Source of the DNA: Streptococcus lactarius
GTDB taxonomy: Bacteria; Bacillota; Bacilli; Lactobacillales; Streptococcaceae
Assembly: GCF_016642265.1 (NCBI RefSeq)
Contig: NZ_MRXX01000010.1
Span: 9,726 to 37,615 of the forward strand
Length of the DNA stretch: 27,890 bases
Direction: 5' to 3'
Shown: piece by piece, positions 24,306 to 27,890 of the stretch
Position numbering within the stretch: position 1 is the stretch's first letter
Layout: the number at the start of each line of letters is the position of its first letter
Made by a program: the position numbers and the translations under genes
The notes under the pieces: model-generated
Seen by the model: only the letters and a program-made list of their open reading frames with translations
What the model was told of the DNA's origin: nothing
Databases searched by the model: none

Positions 24306-24562
24306 ACATTGAAAATAAAGTCCTCTTAGAAACTTTCCTTAGGTGAGAACGGACGTCAGCGAACTTCATAGAAGTTCCATGACTTAGTTTTGAACCTAAG
24401 GTTTCAAAACTCCCGAGTGCCTGAAACCATTAAGTTTCAGGCACTTTTCTCACGGCGAAAAGTTTCAATAGAGGATTGGATAAATCTGAATTTGTTAGAT
24501 TTGTAGAAAAGAACAGTTCGTCAACGTTCTCCAAACTTGGTTTTGACCAATAATTTATCTAA
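24306..24562 (-). ncRNA. Candidate structured RNA in the 3' region of proBAC
   Basis: No gene is present, but almost every base can be placed in a helix. Domain 1 (24329-24466) is closed by GAAACTTT/AAAGTTTC and GTGAGAA/TTCTCAC. Within it are three perfect hairpins: GAACTTC/GAAGTTC (24361-24377), AGTTTTGAA/TTCAAAACT (24386-24411) and a 12-bp AGTGCCTGAAAC/GTTTCAGGCACT (24416-24445). The loop CCTAAGG (24395-24401) is perfectly complementary to CCTTAGG (24337-24343), giving a potential pseudoknot. Domain 2 (24476-24562) is closed by TTGGATAAAT/ATTTATCTAA, overlapping the proC stop, and holds two small hairpins. The minus strand is favoured because the terminator with the better T run lies at its far end. 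It may be a 3'UTR-derived RNA or a dispersed repeat. Confidence 0.55.
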
Positions 24563-25374
24563 TTTTGTCCTGCCTCTTGTCCCATTTCTTGAGTTCGTTT
24601 GTAGGCTGCTTCCACTCCTGCAATGATGTCGCCCCGTAGGCCGACTTGTTCTAAGCGATTGACTCCTGCGATGGTTGAGCCACCTGGGCTACAAACTGCA
24701 TCCTTCAAGCTTCCAGGATGTTGCCCCGTCTCTAAGACCATACTGGCGGCCCCTTTGAAAGTCTGGGCCGCCATCTGCAAAGCTTGCTCTCGTGAAAGTC
24801 CCAAGGCTACTCCTGCATCCGCCATGGCTTCGATCATCTGATAGACAAAGGCTGGACCACAGCCTACCACAGCCGTTGCAGGATCCATCAATTTTTCTTC
24901 GATTTCATAGAGAGCTCCAGCTCCTGCTAAGAGCTTAATGACTTGGGCTATCTGCTGGTCTGTTACTACTTGGGACCGGGCTAAACTGATGACACCCTGA
25001 CCAATGGCTACGGGCGTATTAGGCATGATGCGGATGAGCCCTATCCGCTCATTTTTAACTACACTTGCCATTTGCTCCAGTTCCAGACCTGCTGCCATAG
25101 AAACCAAGATGAGATTGGAACGTTGGCCCAAAATGTCCTGGTACTCTTCAAGTAAAGGGCAGATTTGGTAGGGTTTGACCCCTAAAAGGATGACCTCCGC
25201 CTCTTTAAAGACTTGTTCAAGATCAGACGCTGTTCCCCCATACTGGCTGATAAACTCTTCCACCTTTTGTGGGGAACGGTTGACCAAGAGCAGGTCTGTG
25301 CCAGCCACTTCTTTTGCGACCGCTTTGGCCAGACTAGCTCCCATATTTCCAAGACCGATAAATGCTACTTTCAT
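24559..25374 (-). CDS. proC: Pyrroline-5-carboxylate reductase
   Basis: A 271-residue NAD(P)H enzyme for the last step of proline synthesis. It begins with the Rossmann motif IGLGNMGASLA. It has MPNTPVAIGQG, the signature DAVCSPGGSTIAGV and a C-terminal dimer helix, with VVGCGPAFVYQMIEAMADAGV in between. GAGG, within the last codons of proA, serves as ribosome site, and the ATG lies 3 bases after the proA stop. It is the last gene of proBAC and is followed by the structured 3' region. Confidence 0.96.
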   Translation of the reverse strand: MKVAFIGLGNMGASLAKAVAKEVAGTDLLLVNRSPQKVEEFISQYGGTASDLEQVFKEAEVILLGVKPYQICPLLEEYQDILGQRSNLILVSMAAGLELEQMASVVKNERIGLIRIMPNTPVAIGQGVISLARSQVVTDQQIAQVIKLLAGAGALYEIEEKLMDPATAVVGCGPAFVYQMIEAMADAGVALGLSREQALQMAAQTFKGAASMVLETGQHPGSLKDAVCSPGGSTIAGVNRLEQVGLRGDIIAGVEAAYKRTQEMGQEAGQN

Positions 25375-25377
25375 AAC

Positions 25378-26625
25378 TTACCTCACTTGACCATTTCCAC
25401 TGACGATATACTTGTAACTAGTCATCTCCCGCAGTCCCATCGGTCCACGCGCATGGAGTTTTTGGGTCGAGATCCCCATTTCACAACCTAGGCCAAATTG
25501 CCCCCCGTCTGTAAAGCGTGTAGACGCATTGACATAAACGGCTGCTGAATCCACTAGCTTGGTGAAGTAAGCGGCTGTCTCCGAATTTTCAGTCACAATG
25601 GCATCCGAATGATGGGTGCTGTGGGCTTCTATGTGGTCCACCGCTTCCTCGACTCCATCAACGACCTTGACTGCTAAAATATAATCTAAAAATTCGGTAT
25701 CAAAATCCTGCTCCTGCGCTGCTGTCCCCGAAATGATAGCCTGTGCGTCCTCATCTAGACGCAACTCAACCGATCTTTCCCGATCATCCACTAAGCACTC
25801 TTTGACCAAGGGCAAGAAATCAGACGCGATCGCTTGATCGACCAACAAGACCTCCATAGCATTGCAGACAGAGGGGCGACTGGTCTTGGCATTTTCGATA
25901 ATCGCCAGGGCTTTCTGGAAATCAGCTTCCTTGTCCACATAGACATGGACAATCCCTGTTCCTGTCTCGATCACAGGGACAATGGCATTTTCAACCACTG
26001 CTTGGATCAAGCCAGCACCACCTCGTGGAATAAGCAAGTCCAGGTAGCCCTTGGCCTTCATCATAGCAAGGCTGGAAGCTCGACTCGTATCTTGGATTAA
26101 TTGGAGAAGGTCTGGATTGAGTCCAGCTTCTTCCAACCCAGCCTTAAGAGCGCTCACGATCGCTTGAGCAGAATGAAAGGCATCCTTCCCCGTACGAAGA
26201 ACCACTGCATTTCCACTCTTGATGGCAAGCGCTGCAGCATCCGACGTCACATTTGGACGGCTTTCATAAATGATCCCAATGACACCCATAGCTACTCGAA
26301 CTTTCTGGATTTCAAGGCCATTTTCCAAAACTTCAGTATCCAGCACTTCCCCAATCGGATCTGGCAGATCGATTAAAGCACGGATACCTTGTGCCATCCC
26401 TTCAATCCGCTCTTGATCAAGAAATAGGCGATCGAGCATGACTTCAGAGATCTTCCCGCGTGCTGCTTCCATATCGATTTGATTGGCTGCTAAAATGGCT
26501 TTCGTCGCTTTCAGAAGTTGGCCGGCCATAGCTTCTAAGGCATGATTTTTAAGAGCTGTACTGGCCGTATTGATGCTTTTCTTAGCCGATCTCGCTAAGG
26601 TTAATTGTTCTTGTGTTGTACTCAT
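25378..26625 (-). CDS. proA: Gamma-glutamyl phosphate reductase
   Basis: A 415-residue NADPH enzyme that converts glutamyl 5-phosphate to glutamate semialdehyde. Family motifs include [36 protein letters not shown] and the catalytic cysteine in [15 protein letters not shown]-terminal conserved strings are [22 protein letters not shown] and [15 protein letters not shown]. The start is placed at 26625 (MSTTQEQ), which has AGAGG 7 bases upstream; an in-frame ATG at 26661 lies inside proB. AGAGG overlaps the proB stop codon, so the genes are coupled. Confidence 0.96.
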   Translation of the reverse strand: MSTTQEQLTLARSAKKSINTASTALKNHALEAMAGQLLKATKAILAANQIDMEAARGKISEVMLDRLFLDQERIEGMAQGIRALIDLPDPIGEVLDTEVLENGLEIQKVRVAMGVIGIIYESRPNVTSDAAALAIKSGNAVVLRTGKDAFHSAQAIVSALKAGLEEAGLNPDLLQLIQDTSRASSLAMMKAKGYLDLLIPRGGAGLIQAVVENAIVPVIETGTGIVHVYVDKEADFQKALAIIENAKTSRPSVCNAMEVLLVDQAIASDFLPLVKECLVDDRERSVELRLDEDAQAIISGTAAQEQDFDTEFLDYILAVKVVDGVEEAVDHIEAHSTHHSDAIVTENSETAAYFTKLVDSAAVYVNASTRFTDGGQFGLGCEMGISTQKLHARGPMGLREMTSYKYIVSGNGQVR

Positions 26626-26635
26626 ACGTTTTCCT

Positions 26636-27745
26636 CTAAAATTCTGTAAAGAGTAAGTCAATCTCAGGGGTTACCGAGATCCAATCATCACGATGGATAA
26701 GGATTCCCTTGGCTTTTTTAGATTGGAGCATATCGCGCACAGCCGACTGGCCGAGACGAACTTTCCCTTTCCCTAGCAATTGGCCTGACTCTTGATGATA
26801 GACGCTGACGATGTCTTGATAAGAGAAATCCCCTTCTACCTTGGTCACACCAGAAATTAATAAGCTCTTTCCGTGATCCAACAAGGCCTCAGCTGCTCCA
26901 GCATCCACCCAAACAGCCCCTTTACTTTCTGCATAAAAGGCTAGCCATTGCTTCTGGGTTTTTAACCCCTTGTCCTCGGCTAGGAAGTAACTGCCATCTG
27001 CTTGCTCTTGAGCTGCTTCGATCAAGGCATCAGGCTTGAGAGACGAGCAAATATAGACGGGAACTCCTGACTCTGTCGCCAGGGTGGCTGCCTTGAGTTT
27101 AGTCAGCATTCCGCCAGTTCCATTGCTACTACCCGCACCTCCAGCCATCTCGATCATTTCTCGTGAAATATGCTCGATCCGCTCCAAACGCTTGGCTGTT
27201 GGATCCTGAGAAGGATTGGCTGTATAGAGGCCATCTACATCCGTCAAAAGAACTAATAGATCCGCTTGGACCATGGCCGCAACCTGCGCACTCAAGGTAT
27301 CATTGTCTCCTACTTTTAGCTCAGCGATCGAGACCGTATCATTTTCATTAATAATCGGAATCGCCCCACAGTTGAGCAGAACAGAAAGGGCCTGGTGGGC
27401 ATTCTTATAGCGACGTTGATCCGCAAAGTCATCCTGGGTTAATAAAATTTGTGCAGAAACAATGTTGCGTAAAAGAAGATTAGAGGTATATTCTTCCATC
27501 AGTAAACCTTGACCGACTGCCGCAGAGGCTTGCTTGTCTGCCACCTTGATCGGCCGTTTCTTAAAACCAAGGGAACCAAACCCCGCAGCAACCGCCCCAG
27601 ATGAGACCAAAATCAATTCATGACCCGATTCGTGTAAGAGAGCCAACTGCTGGGTAATGACCTTGATCTTCTGTCTGGAGAGGCTCCCGTCTGGATTGGT
27701 TAAAGACGAGGTCCCTACTTTAAAGACGATTCGTTTTGCTTTCAT
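26636..27745 (-). CDS. proB: Glutamate 5-kinase
   Basis: A 369-residue enzyme for the first, normally proline-inhibited, step of proline synthesis. The amino-acid-kinase domain shows [36 protein letters not shown] and [25 protein letters not shown] is the phosphate/glutamate-binding segment. Residues from about 275 form the C-terminal PUA domain ([24 protein letters not shown]). The ribosome site before the ATG is weak. It is the first gene of proBAC; no T-box or other leader element is visible in the 145 bases upstream. Confidence 0.96.
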   Translation of the reverse strand: MKAKRIVFKVGTSSLTNPDGSLSRQKIKVITQQLALLHESGHELILVSSGAVAAGFGSLGFKKRPIKVADKQASAAVGQGLLMEEYTSNLLLRNIVSAQILLTQDDFADQRRYKNAHQALSVLLNCGAIPIINENDTVSIAELKVGDNDTLSAQVAAMVQADLLVLLTDVDGLYTANPSQDPTAKRLERIEHISREMIEMAGGAGSSNGTGGMLTKLKAATLATESGVPVYICSSLKPDALIEAAQEQADGSYFLAEDKGLKTQKQWLAFYAESKGAVWVDAGAAEALLDHGKSLLISGVTKVEGDFSYQDIVSVYHQESGQLLGKGKVRLGQSAVRDMLQSKKAKGILIHRDDWISVTPEIDLLFTEF

Positions 27746-27791
27746 CTCTATGATTCTTTCTAATACTATTTATTTCGAATTTAATGAAAGT

Positions 27792-27817
27792 GAGGCTGGG
27801 TCAAAAGTCCTAGCCTC
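27792..27817. repeat. Hairpin of a probable dispersed streptococcal repeat
   Basis: GAGGCTGGG (27792-27800) pairs with CCTAGCCTC (27809-27817), with one G-U pair and loop TCAAAAGT. A T-rich stretch follows on the plus strand. The sequence from here to the window end, with its GAGCAAGACGCAGTGG string, looks like a common streptococcal intergenic repeat, judged from memory. It lies upstream of proB and may also terminate a gene outside the window. Confidence 0.5.
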
Positions 27818-27890
27818 TCAATTGTTTTTGGATTGTCGAGCAAGACGCAGTGGTTGAGTGGACTCTACTACGCTGATTTATAAGCTTTTA

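Noticed and set aside
27746..27890. T-box or other riboswitch before proB
   Set aside because: No specifier stem or T-box consensus is visible; only the repeat-like hairpin is present.
1..27890. CRISPR arrays, tRNA or rRNA genes, insertion sequences
   Set aside because: No regularly spaced repeats, cloverleaf sequences, rRNA signatures or transposase-like proteins were seen.

Overview
The window looks like chromosomal DNA of a Streptococcus of the mitis/sanguinis type. The backbone has moderate G+C, strong AGGAG-type ribosome sites and TATAAT promoters. Its gene content is typical of the genus: PepV, UvrC, a HemW / acyl-ACP thioesterase / NagD-like operon and proBAC. The species cannot be fixed from the sequence alone.

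Left backbone (1-7359, all minus strand): a three-gene envelope operon encodes a Yip1-like membrane protein with a 16-residue tandem repeat, a TcaA-like membrane protein and a VanY/LdcB-type carboxypeptidase lipoprotein. Next come a small operon (uracil-DNA glycosylase family protein, prolyl-tRNA editing protein, rhodanese), the dipeptidase PepV and a nitroreductase.

Island (about 7450-14735, plus strand): visibly more AT-rich than the flanks and preceded by its own promoter. Six genes sit end to end, five of the junctions overlapping or nearly so. They encode an XRE regulator fused to a MurA-like enolpyruvyltransferase fold, a GSCFA-family protein whose frame is interrupted by two stop codons, a protein resembling the catalytic core of alanyl-tRNA synthetase but lacking tRNA-binding and editing parts, two ATP-grasp ligases and an MFS exporter. 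This set suggests that a small peptide-like or amino-acid-conjugated metabolite is made and exported. The product is unknown, and the pathway may be inactive in this isolate because of the broken gene. A bidirectional terminator closes the island. No integrase or transposase is visible.

Right backbone (14762-27745): a metallophosphoesterase and uvrC come first. A six-gene minus-strand operon then runs from hemW through acyl-ACP thioesterase, an unknown membrane protein, a NagD-like HAD phosphatase and a Lit/DUF1461 membrane protein to a CPBP protease. A divergent ABC-F ribosome-protection-type gene has a long 5' leader that reads as a uORF-controlled attenuator. proBAC (proline synthesis) is followed by about 285 bases folding into several hairpins plus a possible pseudoknot.

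Both edges of the window carry hairpins that resemble dispersed streptococcal intergenic repeats.
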